The notes under the pieces were generated by a model. That model had not been told where the DNA came from. It saw only the letters and a program-made list of their open reading frames with translations, and did no database searches. DNA of 64,000 bases from Fistulifera solaris. Taxonomy: Eukaryota; Bacillariophyta; Bacillariophyceae; Naviculales; Stauroneidaceae. The translations under genes were made by a program, and so were the position numbers. The number at the start of each line of letters is the position of its first letter. Within the stretch, counting starts at the first letter, position 1. Below, piece by piece: positions 9,771 through 21,364 of the stretch. The stretch covers positions 612,501 to 676,500 of the forward strand of contig AP026135.1 in NCBI GenBank assembly GCA_030295235.1. Direction: 5' to 3'.

Positions 9771-12700
9771 TTGAATGCCGTAATAATGAAACGATTGGGA
9801 GTTTATGGTGCTCCCGTGTCGGCTGTCGCACTCGAAGCTCCGGACCATTGCCTCTGGGGACAAGGATCTTTCCTGCATCGCAACTCTCCAGCCGAAAAAG
9901 GAGAAGACGTCAAAGAAGAAGTAATACTGTTGTTTCCAGGAAACATTCATGGCATTTACTCTGCGGAGCCGGTGTCTATAGCGTTTGGGGGACGGCATCT
10001 GGCCTTTCTGCGATCGCTGCGAGATGCTGCACAGCCTATGCAAGTCCTTTCGATAGAGCTTCAGAAAGGAGATGACACCCCTCTTCTCGAGAACAATTAC
10101 TTGACTCTACCAGACTGGATATGGGATTGTCAATGTCAATGCAACAACAATGATGAGTCACATGCGTCGATGACAGTTACTGTCGCGCTCGCACATGGCT
10201 CGGTGCAGCTATGGAAATTGCAACTCGGACCGAGCGCGAAAAGCGTTCAACTCCAACTAATACAAACGATCACGTGTCAGCCGCCGTCACTAGTACAAGC
10301 CTTACGAATATGCTATAAACAAGTCGCCATGGCACAAGATGGTGCCATTCTAGTATGGTCACTCGACCATCCAACGCGCGTCTCGACCATAAAAGTACCC
10401 GTTGCCGGGACGATGCATGCACTGCGTTTCGACGATTCCGGTGAACGTTTAGCATCAGTATCGAATGATCGGAGTGTGCGTTTGTGGGAATATCATCCAG
10501 ATGAGAAGTGGCAAGAGAGATGGACTGTTTGGGGTCATACGGCACGGGTTTGGGATGTCGCTTTTGTGCAGCAGTATGTTGTGTCAACTGGTGGTGACAA
10601 TACAATTCGACTGTGGAGCGCCGAGAGCGGAACTGCATTGCATCTTTGGTATACACAACGCTGTATGCGGTCGCTGGATACTTGCGATACGTGGATTGCA
10701 GCAGGGGGAGAGGATGGGACCGTTGTCACTTATAATGTCGATGCGTTTCGCCGACCTGTTTTAGATTACGCGGCTCATTCGACAAGCCACAAAGTATCAT
10801 CTTTGCCGAATAGCAACATCTGTCGATTCACAGTACCCGATGATCGACCGGTAATCCCTACTCAATCATCAGGTGAAAACGGCGAAGAAACAAGTGAGGC
10901 GATGACCAAGTCTGCACTCGAATCCATGGCCAAGAAGGGAATAAAGCAAAAGAAGATCAAGGGATCAAAGCAAGTACTCGTCGGCACTGGATTCTGCACC
11001 CTGGAAACTCAACTATCCATGTTAGTTGTGACTCGTGTGGGTTCCTTGTTTGTTTTGGGCCTGAAAACTGGTAGTTGGTCGCAGCAAGCTGACTGGGAAA
11101 CGAGTCAGACTGCGAAAGACGGCTGCTGTATGAAAACTCATCCTGATCTTCCCATCGTGGCCATCGGAGATACGAATGGACGTATAGCAATTGTTCAGAT
11201 AAACAATCCTTACGGAGCAATGGCTACCAAGACAACTCTTGACGATGCATCGCACTACAGAGTCATTCAAGCAATGGAATGGATCAATTCCACCACCTTG
11301 TTGACGTATCACATTAATGGAGTGATTTTCTGGAATTTCAATCAGCTCAATTCCGCGGAGATTTCGCCCGACTCGTATTATTGTCTCGTACTGGAAACGC
11401 ACACGAAAGGAATGGTTGTATGTGGGGCTTTCAACAAAGAACGGAATTTATTCGCAGCGGGCGACACGAGAGGGAATTTAATACTTTTTGAGCTGGAGCA
11501 AAGATTAAAAGGCCCGGCAAAGAGCCACTTCATCCAGTTTCGTGTCTACCTTACTGTCATCGTAAAGAACACATCAATGCACTTGCGTGGGTAAACCAGA
11601 ACAAGATACTTTCCGTCGGAAATGATGGCTGCATTGCGGAAACGTTAGTAACTATAGATTGCAAGCTGGAACCGCTCATGTCTGTTCCTTGCAGACAGTT
11701 AACAGCAACCACTCACATTTTTCAGCAAACAAAACAAGGCCCGCAAACGAAAGCCTCGGGTGTTGAGCACACGCATGAATCTTGTCGCTTTGGAGATATA
11801 TTTATCGGGGGATACTTGGGAAACCGATTTTCGCTCTTGGATGCAAGCAGCGGATATGAGTTAGCCACTGTCAACACCGGTGGTCGTCAAAGGTCATTAC
11901 AAGTTCACTTGCCTTCAGGGTTACGTCAAACATTTTTGACTGCTGTTCGGGAAAGTAGACCCGATGGTAAAATCGATATCGTGATTGCCACTTGTGGCGT
12001 GCACAAAGAGGACGTGAGAGGCCATTCAGAGGAGTCCGATATAAAAATATCTTCCGTGCATGGGATCCCTCTTCATAATGATTCAATCTTTGGGTTATGT
12101 CTTTTCCCAGTAAATGCAAGCTGTCAACAGACAGCAGTTATTTCCGCGAGTGAAGACTGTTACACTACGACTTCCATCTTTCAAGATGAGAAGCTCGTGG
12201 CGGTAAAGCGTTTACCCCCATTGTTAGTGGAGTACGAGCTGTTTGCAGTAGCAGCTCTGTGGAGGGTCGGCACTTACTCGCATGTGGTGGAGGCCAATTG
12301 GAAATCATGTTTTATATCTGCGACGGTAACCATCACGACGACAGTCTCTTTCCGCTACTTTCATTCATCGGGTGCGGCGTTCCATCGGAAAAGCAGCTGA
12401 TCGATCAAAGAATTAATGCTATGAAAGCTGTCTTCTTGACTGGGACGGCTTTTGAATCGAGGCACTTGGTGGTGACTGGTGACTCGGATGGAGCTTGTTG
12501 TATGTATTTTGTAGCCGAGGAGAAAAGTAGGAGGACGATGGGGTACACATTTTTTCGTTCAGAAAGACCCATCCTTTCAGTTGAAATTTGGAAAGACGGT
12601 GATGCTAGTTTTATTATAGCTGGGACTACAAACGGCTTTTTGTATGTTTTCGAGGCGAGCGAGAAGCTCCTTCTTGACGTAGCGAAAGAAGGGACCCATC

Positions 12701-13155
12701 TGCGCCCTATCCTGACGTACCGAGGCCATTCGATGGGTACGAATGCAATCGCCGCTTGTATGACGCCGCTCAGCAAAACTAAGACACTCAGAATAGCGTC
12801 TGTCGGGGATGATCAAGCTATTTGTTGTTGTGACATCGTGAAGGATTCGCAGGACCAGGCTGTTATTGTGTCGAAAATTGTGAAACCAGAAGCAAGCTTG
12901 TCGGCTTTAAAAGGAGTAGAGTGGACAAGTGATCGCACACTGGTTACGGTTGGATACGATCAGCGAGTTGTAAATTGGAAAATCACAGATGAAATTGTGC
13001 CTCTATCTGTCACGCAAGTAAGTATCGGAGACGTCAATTGCCTCGGAAAAGGCAGAGGACCACGAGGAACTGTGGTCGCGGTCGGCGGAGCTGGTGTGGA
13101 ATTGATTACAATAGAAGATGATCAAACTGACAATGCAATAGATAGAATAAAATAG
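9771..13155 (+). CDS. WDR6: WDR6/Trm734-like WD-repeat protein (two frameshifts)
   Basis: Read in three frames this is one WD40 protein of about 1,128 aa, close to human WDR6. Frame 1 (9771 to about 11535) has FPGNIHGI, VRLWEYHP and GDNTIRLWSAE. Frame 2 (about 11540-12257) resumes with KEHINALAWV. Frame 3 (about 12258-13155) begins EGRHLLACGGG and ends with VNWKI and GGAGVEL. Each switch equals one missing base. No GT..AG pair explains either switch without deleting conserved WD40 sequence. WDR6 (yeast Trm734/Rtt10) is the partner of the FTSJ1/Trm7 2'-O-methyltransferase that modifies tRNA wobble position 34. I judge the breaks to be probable sequence errors; a real pseudogene is the alternative. 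Confidence 0.8.
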
Positions 13156-13185
13156 AAGTAATGTTTTGTACAAGCTATTGCTTAC

Positions 13186-14272
13186 TCAAGCCTTTTCGGC
13201 TTCAACTATAAACATAGGGTCCCGATAGCTATTGTTCGGGACGGTCGCTGTAATGTCGAACGCTTTTCTCGGTTTGAATCCACCTGCGTATTGAAAGTAA
13301 CCATTAATTAACTCCAGGTGTTGTCGATCATTCATGTTTAACCACATCGCAATAGCTTTCGTTGGAAAACACCGATTCGACTGACTGATAATAACCTTGC
13401 CACCAGATCGAAGCACGCGACGACACTCTTTCAAAATGGCAATAGGATCAACCATGTAATCGATAGAGACAACGCAAGTCACCACATCAAAAGATTCATC
13501 CGGATAAGGTATGACAGGATCCAAATTCAAGTCCTTCGCTTTATAGCCACCCGTGAGCTGATCATTGTACTGCAGTTCCAAGCCATTAATACCTGTTGCG
13601 CAGATTGTTTTCATCGTTTTTGGAAATTCGAGCGGGTAATGAGAAACCCACGACGAACAAATATCCAGAATCCGTGAGCCCTTTGGAATATTGTTGCGAT
13701 AGTATTGCGTCAAAGCAGCGACGGCAGGTTCATCGATGTGATAAACCAGTTTGGGCACCGTGTAAAAATAGCCATCATCGTTGGAATCGGATCGGAAGAA
13801 GTCTTCTGGCGTGAATGGAGGTTGCTCCGGCCATTCTTTGACCAGTGATACGGGTTTCACTGGGAACTGATACGGTGTCGAGTCTCCGGTAAACCTACGA
13901 ACAAGGACTCCTCTAGTTCGCGGATTTCCGTCTAATATACGGACAATTGGAAAGCAAACATGAGGCAACTCTTCTCAATCATCGCACAGTTTTACAAATC
14001 TTCTTACCTTTATCCTCTCCGTACTTCATTTGCAGCTCCGAGTCAAGGTAGCGAGGCGTTTCTTTTCGCCCTCCGAAGCTCATTCTTTCGAAAACGGATG
14101 CCTCGCACTCCTCAGGGTTTCCTGTCACAACGGAAGACGACAACAAGAAGGCTGTCGCTGACGATGAGAGAAATTTCGCTCTAGATTGCGATGAACAAGA
14201 CCATCCCTTGGTGCGACTGAAGACTAAAATTAGAGAGAGTAGTAATTTTTGAAGATGGCTCGACTTTTTCAT
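13186..14272 (-). CDS. Class I SAM-dependent methyltransferase, plastid-type presequence
   Basis: Two exons, 14272-14008 and 13931-13186, flank a 76-nt intron (13932-14007, GTAAGA..TTAG). Joining gives a 336-aa protein across K|D at the junction. Residues 1-55 form a signal-like hydrophobic stretch (LLLSLILVFS) followed by a Ser/Thr-rich segment, the usual layout of a diatom plastid presequence; the final compartment is inference. The C-terminal 200 residues are a Methyltransf_11-type Rossmann domain: ILDICSSW (motif I, without the usual glycines), PYPDESFDVVTCVVSIDYM, then ECRRVLRSGGKVIIS. Relatives occur across plants and algae, but the substrate is not known to me. The 3' end lies 30 bp from the converging WDR6 end. 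Confidence 0.8.
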
Positions 14273-14381
14273 GTTTTATTGGTTTCTTTAGTCGAAAACT
14301 GAGTGGATTTTATGATTGTTACTTTTGCTTTGCAATGAAAGCCGTCCGCTTTTTTTATCGTAATGGTAAATGGTAAAGCTT

Positions 14382-14402
14382 GACGACGACGACGACGACG
14401 AC
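14382..14402. repeat. (GAC)7 microsatellite
   Basis: Seven perfect GAC units lie in the gap between the methyltransferase promoter and the alpha-kinase relic. The open frame that crosses it has no other support. Confidence 0.9.
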
Positions 14403-14689
14403 CATCCTCAATCATTTCTCCTGATAACGCGTTGCGTACTCTGATTACATCTTGTCGCAGCAAGACTGCAAGACTATCTCTAATAGTTTGAAACATCCTC
14501 AAAAGTGCGTACCGATGCAGAAAAATCCAAAATCTGGGAGGCCTTACTGATGTAATTTCCGTGGTTACCTTGGAAAAAACAGCCAAATGTCATTTTCAAA
14601 GAAGAACCGTGCTCTTGGGTTCTGTAGAATATGCTCGTTAAGCTTTACAGTGAACAATTCGTGACACCGCGGTGGACATGGGCCGTTCC

Positions 14690-16060
14690 TTCCTAGTTTG
14701 GAGGTCGCTGAGGCTTTGCTTCTTTGTAATCCAAATACTTCCTGTGCCGTGTCGCTCACATTCCTCTCCGATGGAAGGCTCTCTGATGCTGCTATCGAAT
14801 CAGGTATGGGGAAGTACAAGTGCTACGAAATCATTGAGAACAAAGTCGGTGACTTGGCCAAGAAGTTTGGAAGGAGACTCACGTTCAAGGCAATCGCAAT
14901 TGGGGATTACGACAACTTTGATATGCTCAAACGGCTGGTAGATGCCGCAGATGATTATGGGGGCCATGCAGACTTTTGTCTTCCATCTATGACTTCTTCT
15001 GCCTTAGGAGAGGTCTTCTCATCCGTGGCCACCTCAATCTCCTCGATTCAACTCGAGTTGACTGACGCGATAACGAAGAAACAACGACAAGTCCGCAATG
15101 TTAGTCGCGAGTCTAAAAGTAAAACAGGGCAAAATTCTAAGGGTTTCATGTCATGACTTTTGGATCTACGCTCAAGATCAAATAACATGAAAGATCTATA
15201 GAGAATGGGTCGAAATGGGTTCAGAAAAAAGCGTATATAATGGTCACGAATGTGAAAAAACGGTGTTGCAACATCCAAAAGCTCGGTATGTAGCATTCTC
15301 TAAGAATCAATTTGGTGAAGGTGCGGAAAGGATTGCGCATCGATTCTTTGAACTCGCAGCGGACTTTCGGACGATTGTCGGCAAAGCCATGGTTCCAAAG
15401 GAAAGCCGCTTGATTCTAGATGATTCCGATGAGAAAGCTCAAAAATAATTTACTGCAACCTTTTGTGGGAGAGTTCAACGACAAAATGAGAGAATCAAAT
15501 CTTAATGCGCAAACGCCAACAGTCAGCTTCCTAGATTGCTCGATCTACGAGCTGTACGATTACAACTTAGGAGTATTGAGTGTCTTGGTTGCAGACAAGC
15601 TTGATCAGAGAAAGTGACAGAAATGGAATTCCAACAATGGTTTCGTCGAGGGGATGAAAAAGCCGCCTGTTTTTCGGAAGAAAGCCTACGTCAAGCTGAG
15701 ATGAAAATGACTCGAATCGCTTTTTTTTGAAGGTGACGTTATAGAAGAAGGTAGCGAGGAGGAGGAAGAAGATTCGGAAGTGGAAGAGTCACTCCATGGA
15801 AAGAGCTCTTTAGTGTTCACTCCATTTGAAGTTGCACAGGCTTTCTCACAGTACAGTTACTTGGCGTCGGGAAGAAAGCGACTTGTTTGTTTTAATTTTC
15901 TCAGACCCTGTTATACTACCACAACCCTCGTGTTTATGCAAGCTGGGAAAATGTTCACGGAAGGACCGACCACGGCAAGAAAGGAATGAACAAATTTTTC
16001 ACACCCATGCTCATTATTGTGGACCATTGTGCAGGATTGTAAACCGAGGATTCCAAAAAG
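14690..16060 (+). pseudogene. Degenerate VWA + alpha-kinase gene
   Basis: Fragments in changing frames still spell a known architecture. The C-terminal part of a von Willebrand A domain comes first (LTFLSDGRLSD, AIAIGDYDNFDMLKRLVDAA). An MHCK/EF2K alpha-kinase domain follows: QHPKARYVAFSKNQFGEGAE, MVPKESRLIL, VSFLDCSIYEL, KWNSNNGFVEG, FEVAQAFSQYSY and finally GRTDHGKKGM. Disruptions include in-frame TGA at 15188-15190 and 15615-15617. Frame changes fall near 15140, 15440, 15655, 15725 (T run), 15900 and 16000. The start of the VWA domain and any ATG are missing. Intact relatives are atypical Ser/Thr kinases (VwkA-like). The density of lesions, about eight in 1.4 kb, far exceeds neighbouring genes, so I call it a true pseudogene. 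Confidence 0.8.
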
Positions 16061-16626
16061 TCGATAAGTTCGAGACGAATGATCCCGATGAAGGCGACTG
16101 TAAGATAAGCTGAACCCACTCTCATACAAGCTTTTAGAAAACGCCCCATCAATAGTCTTGGCTTATTACTTCGTTCTGCCGTCGTCTTGTGGCCTGGGTC
16201 CCCACTTAGCTTTATCTTCTGGAATGTGCGAACGACTAAAAGGTCTTTTTAGACGATACAATGAGTCCTAATGATAGCTCCCTACTTCCGGGCCAATAAT
16301 TCATAGCCAGAGCATGGCGAGGACGATTGGCGGGTTCCATTTTCCCTTTAAATGCCCGCTAATTGAGAGATTCCAGCTTGCAATCTTACGTCCATGGCAT
16401 TGATAACTAGAATAAATAGGTAATAGAAAGACGGATACTTGCTTCGCGTATGAAACGTGACTATCTTTGCATTCTATTTAGATCAAACTTCACATAAGAA
16501 GTTGCCATTCTAACCTAATCCACAACGACTCAAAGAAAAGTGCCAAAACTTGCTTGACGAAGAGCGTGCTGATCGGAGCGCAATATCGCGAAAGTATAGT
16601 GCGCTCGTGGTATTGAACAAATTTTG
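16061..16626. other. Intergenic region between the kinase relic and the HECT gene
   Basis: No gene, RNA or repeat is recognised. It may hold the last remnants of the kinase relic and the 3' untranslated region of the HECT gene. Confidence 0.4.
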
Positions 16627-18968
16627 TTACTCAATATCGAAGCCTGTGGCCACCATCGTGACAGCTAACTTCAGCTTTTCTCGAAGTTCATCTTTTGTCT
16701 CGTACATGGGCAAGTCGATGCGATTGAAGCACGTGTGCGCACGCGGATATAAACATACTCCCACATGTACGCCGTGAATGGTAAACTTGCGGATATTTCC
16801 ATCATTCCCTTGCAGCACGCCAAAGCCACGCGCAGGCACACCAGATGTACCCGTCACAAACTGTAAGAGACGCGCCTTCATCTCCTGATCAAACTCATCC
16901 ACAACCTCCCAAAACCAGTGGCAAGTCGGATAGTCTCCATTGACGTGTTCGTATTCTCCAGAATATTCCGTATGCTCTCGCCAATCGTCCATGTCTATTT
17001 TCGGCAAGCCACACATTAGCAACTCGATTTCCTGGAAATCGAAAACTGTCAACAACGGCTCGGGAATGACATCGAAGAACCCTAACAGTAGCTCTGTTAA
17101 TTGATCCTTCACTCTATCCATCATTCGATACCGTAAGCACGCTTCAAGATATTCTGGAAAGTTGTCGTTGGTTACTTCGATATTTGATCCGCCTGGTACA
17201 AGATCTACTTCCTCCTTTGCACCCATAAATTCCTGTGTCGTGGAGAAATCCAAACAAAGCATTTCTAGATCTTCCCCATTTTCGTGTAAGTCTTTTAGCT
17301 GCTTCAAGTTCTGATGATATTCTTCGTCTATGGTGGCAATATCTTTAAAAGTGATTGGCCAACCCAGTAAATGTTTGTATATATATTGTACCATGTGCCC
17401 ATTGACTAGTTGCATTTCAAAAAGTGCCTTGCCCATGACTCGACCAAGGAATCGATAGTAAACAAGATAATCGTCGCACACAAATTCTGCAAGACAAAAA
17501 CAGAACGGATTGTGAGACCTTCGAAATTTCGAACCCGTGAAAACGAAAGCACCACCCCTGACTTACTAGATGCAGGATTGATTTGCATGCACATTTGGTT
17601 CGTTTCACTGCTCATCCAGAGACCCATGTCAGGATCGAAAATTTCTTGCGTCACTAGTTCAAACCATTCTCGCGTCAACCCACCGGCATCAATTCCCATT
17701 TCACCAATAAATTCAAAGCGCCACACTTTTCGAAGATCTTTCCGATTCAAAGACATGACGGCATCTACGGAATCCTCTAGCAAGAAATTACGACGGACAT
17801 TGATTCGCATGTGCCCTTCACTCCATTCCACTCGCAGTTTTTGACATTTTTCTTGGAACCAAACTGCCTTTTCTTCAAAACCTTTGACTTGAGCTTCGGC
17901 GATTTCACTGTACGAAACAAGCACTTCGCCATTGTAAGCTTTGACACGTGAATCGACAAAGGCATCGCTGGCGGGCACCAGTGTCATGACTCCATCACGG
18001 ACGCGCTCGTCGCCACCTGGTTGGAACGTAAGTTTGCGTACATAGGCCGACTTTTCGGCATCAAAACGAGTATTGGTGTCAATATCACCATTGTCGTCCA
18101 TACGAACCCACTGAAATTTCATGTCCGAAACGCGAATTGTTCGTGTCCAGCCGTCTTTATCGTACGAGAGCTTGATCTCGACAGCCTCACTACGGGGCTT
18201 ACGTTTGGTGGTGAGAGCTTTCGGTAATTTGAATCGAATTCGCTGACCGGGCCCTGCATTCAAAGGACACGTGACCAGAACACGGACACCCGCCGCGAGC
18301 AAGGCAAACGATTGACCCGGTTTGACTCCTTGCGGCACTTGTACTTCAAACAATTGCGTCTCTTCGTCCGCCATCAATTTTCGTTTACTATCCGGATTCC
18401 CTGATATACCGACCGATGATTCGACATCGTCCGGAGGCGGTGGAGGCGGAACAATCCGTACTTTGGTTCCTGGAGCGGCGTTCGGAGGACATGTCACCAC
18501 GAGCTGTTGACCCTGAATGGTGACCGGAAATTGACTCCCACCGCGAATTCCTTCTGGTATCGTAACCATATAGGCTGGGGGTCCTCCGTCTCTGTCTTCT
18601 ACAGGGCATACATTCGGACTATCAGGGGGCAGTGACTTATTTGCTGCACCAGCATTTGGCTTGTTACTGTTGTTGTTGTTGCTGCTTTCGTTGGGGTCTA
18701 TCGGAACGGTAATTTGCAGGAACTGTCCAGGCTGACTATTGGGCGGACATTTCACTCTTACTATCCGATTCCCTGCATAAACCTGGAACTCCTGACCCGG
18801 TTGGACACTGTCAGGTATCGGAACACGAAAAACAGTTGATTTTCCGTCAGCGGAAACCGTTCCCCCGCCCGATCCTTTTGACTTTACGTTGACATTTGGT
18901 GAAGAGTTCGCCCGGTTCTTTGTATTGTTGCTGGGTCCAGAAGACCCCTTCTTAAATAGTCGCATCAT
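16627..18968 (-). CDS. HECT E3 ubiquitin ligase with N-terminal triple repeat
   Basis: Two exons, 18968-17567 and 17486-16627, with an 80-nt intron (17487-17566, GTAAGT..GCAG). The joined protein is 753 aa, and the junction reads NPASK|FVCDDY as in HECT domains. Residues 46-88, 133-173 and 207-248 are three copies of a module of about 42 aa with a PxGVxPGQxF..V..G..V.V.CPxNAxPGQ pattern. The HECT domain covers roughly the last 350 residues: LRKVWRFEFIGEMGIDAGGL, FRFLGRVMGKAL-like, and the catalytic Cys in AHTCFNRIDLP (about Cys720). HECT ligases form a thioester with ubiquitin and pass it to substrates. No WW or C2 domain is present; the repeats probably choose the partner. Confidence 0.93.
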
Positions 18969-20131
18969 TTTCTTGTATTTTGTTTCGATTCAATCGTCAA
19001 AAATATGAAAATCTGGCAGAGAGACCCGTAATTCCCTCTTGGCAATGTCAATGTAATGATGAGTTAATTCGGAAGCAGATACCTCTTTCGTTTAATCTGC
19101 CCCTGTAACTCGTTTATGAATAAACCGCTTCAAAGATTGCTTTCAATAATCTTTAGAAAAAAGACGCGAGAAAGACTTGTTGCAGATGGTGTTAATAATA
19201 GTGCTTGTTCATCCCGGTCTTTTTTTCCGAAAGGGAGTGCCGCAAGCAAGATGGCCATTTACAAGAAATCCTCTGCTATGAGCTATGAGAGCTCGGAGAC
19301 GCCAACGACCAACGACATGATACTTGTACATGATCAGTTGGCTTTTCGAGTCTTTTGATCCCCAAACCGTCTACTTTTGATGTCATAGTCATTCTTGTTT
19401 TCGTCGACCGAAGTCTGATTTTTTGCGGACGATTTACGGTCGACGGTCGGTCGGGGTAGTCTTTCCCGTCTGTCTGTCGACGGGAGGCGCATATTTAGCT
19501 GTAGTTTAGGCACGAACAAAAATGCCAACTGGCTATCCATTGTCAATTACTGACGCAACAACGTGATTGAGAAGAAAGATGGAGTGGTGCCAGGTATTCG
19601 TGCGAAATAGACCCAAGAATGAGCGCAATTTTGGCATGAATCCAATATCCCGGTGACCCCTACACCGATAGATTGATTTCCTACTAGGCCAACGTGAGAA
19701 GGCGTAGGAAGAGTGGAAACTTCTGTTCTGACTCCCATAAAGGTTAGTAGTCATGTGCTGACATGAATCTAGACAATTGTGATGCGTATTGAAGGTGCCA
19801 TTCAAGCAAGAGATACACAAAAGGAGGGCTACTGAAGAAGACGCCCAATTTAGAGACACTCCATATCCGGGTATCCTACATTGATTGTCGATAAACTTCC
19901 TGCGAGGTCAGTGAAAGTAGCGTACCGGTAGTCAAAATTTCCCGCCGGAAGTGCAGGCGAGAAGCACGACAACAAAACCTGTTCACACATCATCATTATT
20001 CATTCATATCACTGCTTTCATCCATTTCACTCTCATCTGCGGTAACACGGCACAGAGAATAGCATCTCTGTATCGCTCGGCATAATAATCAATACTGATT
20101 CACTGCTCGTTTGCGAAGAAAGAAGCAACAT
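18969..20131. other. Intergenic region between the HECT and SAM carrier genes
   Basis: About 1.16 kb, the divergent upstream region of both genes. Open frames here (for example 19533-19859 minus) are short and composition-poor, and I do not support them. A partial palindrome GCCAGGTA lies at 19590-19597. Confidence 0.45.
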
Positions 20132-20990
20132 ATGTCGTCATCGGCCGAAACAGCACCTCCATTTCTCGTGGCAATGCTGGCCGGCGGACTCGCTGGTACC
20201 TCTGTCGATGTTACCTTATTTCCTCTGGATACACTAAAGACACGACTACAGGCACCTGGGGGTTAATAAAAGCCGGAGGCTTTCGCGGCATATACAATGG
20301 CTTGGGCGCCGCGGCATTGGGATCGGCACCGGGCGCGGCGCTCTTTTCAGTACGTACGAGACCATGAAAGTGCTCCTGGTGGAAAATGGAGATCAGCCAG
20401 ACGCTGTGTCACACATGACCGCGGCATCGATCGGGGAAGCTGCCGCTTGTCTGGTACGAGTCCCCACAGAAGTGGTAAAGGCCAAAATGCAGACGAGCGC
20501 GACCCAAATGTCTTTACAAGAAACAATTTCGAGTGTCCTGAAGGAGCGCAGCGGCAGTTGGTTGAGTCATGTTACGGGTGGTCTTTATCGTGGCTATGGT
20601 ATTACCTTATTTCGCGAGATTCCCTTTGCCATGATCCAGTTTCCCCTATACGAGTACATGAAGCTAACCTGGGCTCGGCACCAGAATCTCGATCAATGCA
20701 CACCGGTGCAAGCCGCAATCTGCGGTTCATGCTCGGGCGGCTTAGCAGCTGGACTTACGACACCTTTGGACGTGCTGAAGACGCGCTTAATGCTGGGCGC
20801 AGACCAGCACGGAACACCGTACACCGGTGTCTCGGATGTTTTGCGTCGGACTCTGGCCTCGGAAGGGCAGATTGCCTTGTGGAGCGGTGTGCAACCGAGG
20901 GTCATGTGGATCTCTATCGGTGGATTTGTATTCTTTGGAGCGTACGAAACGTTCAAGACCTTACTGATGACGTCTTCACTCGCCCATTAG
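20132..20990 (+). CDS. Mitochondrial S-adenosylmethionine carrier (SLC25A26-like, two frameshifts)
   Basis: Three mitochondrial-carrier repeats are present. Signatures are [11 protein letters not shown] (repeat 1), [11 protein letters not shown] (repeat 2) and [11 protein letters not shown] (repeat 3). The segment [16 protein letters not shown] is typical of the SAM carrier branch (yeast Pet8, human SLC25A26), which imports SAM into mitochondria in exchange for S-adenosylhomocysteine. The frame breaks at a G5 run (20258-20262) and a T4 run (20344-20347). One more base at each gives a continuous 286-aa protein, the normal carrier length. The pattern looks like under-called homopolymers rather than decay. 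The last 208 codons (from ATG 20364) are intact in one frame. Confidence 0.85.
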
Positions 20991-21364
20991 AGAGGGCGCG
21001 AGACACAGCGTGTAATTTTTGTTCATATACTTCTGTGTAAGACATAGAGCGATACCTAGATTTGAAACTTCGTGAATTACTGCATCTTGACTTCCGACCA
21101 GGTAATCTATTTTCTACGACTCGTAATTAGCGAGAAACTCGTCTACCGCACGTAACTTCAACTTCACTCTCGCGAGACCTAATCGAGAACCAGTATGACT
21201 AGGTCAGTTTGTCAAAAGATACCGACGTTTTTCTGCGAAAGCTTTTTTACGAAAGATCGGTCAAACTTAAACGGATCTTTGACGAGTAAAGATTCATATC
21301 CTTCCTATTTCCTTTCTTCACGCAATGAACTGCTCTCAATAATAAAAAATACTCCAAAATAAAG

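Noticed and set aside
11500-12300. Introns as the explanation for the WDR6 frame changes
   Set aside because: No GT..AG pair of plausible length keeps the conserved WD40 residues on both sides; a one-base change does.
15188-15617. TGA read as selenocysteine in the alpha-kinase relic
   Set aside because: No family member has Sec at these places, and the TGAs are accompanied by several frame changes.
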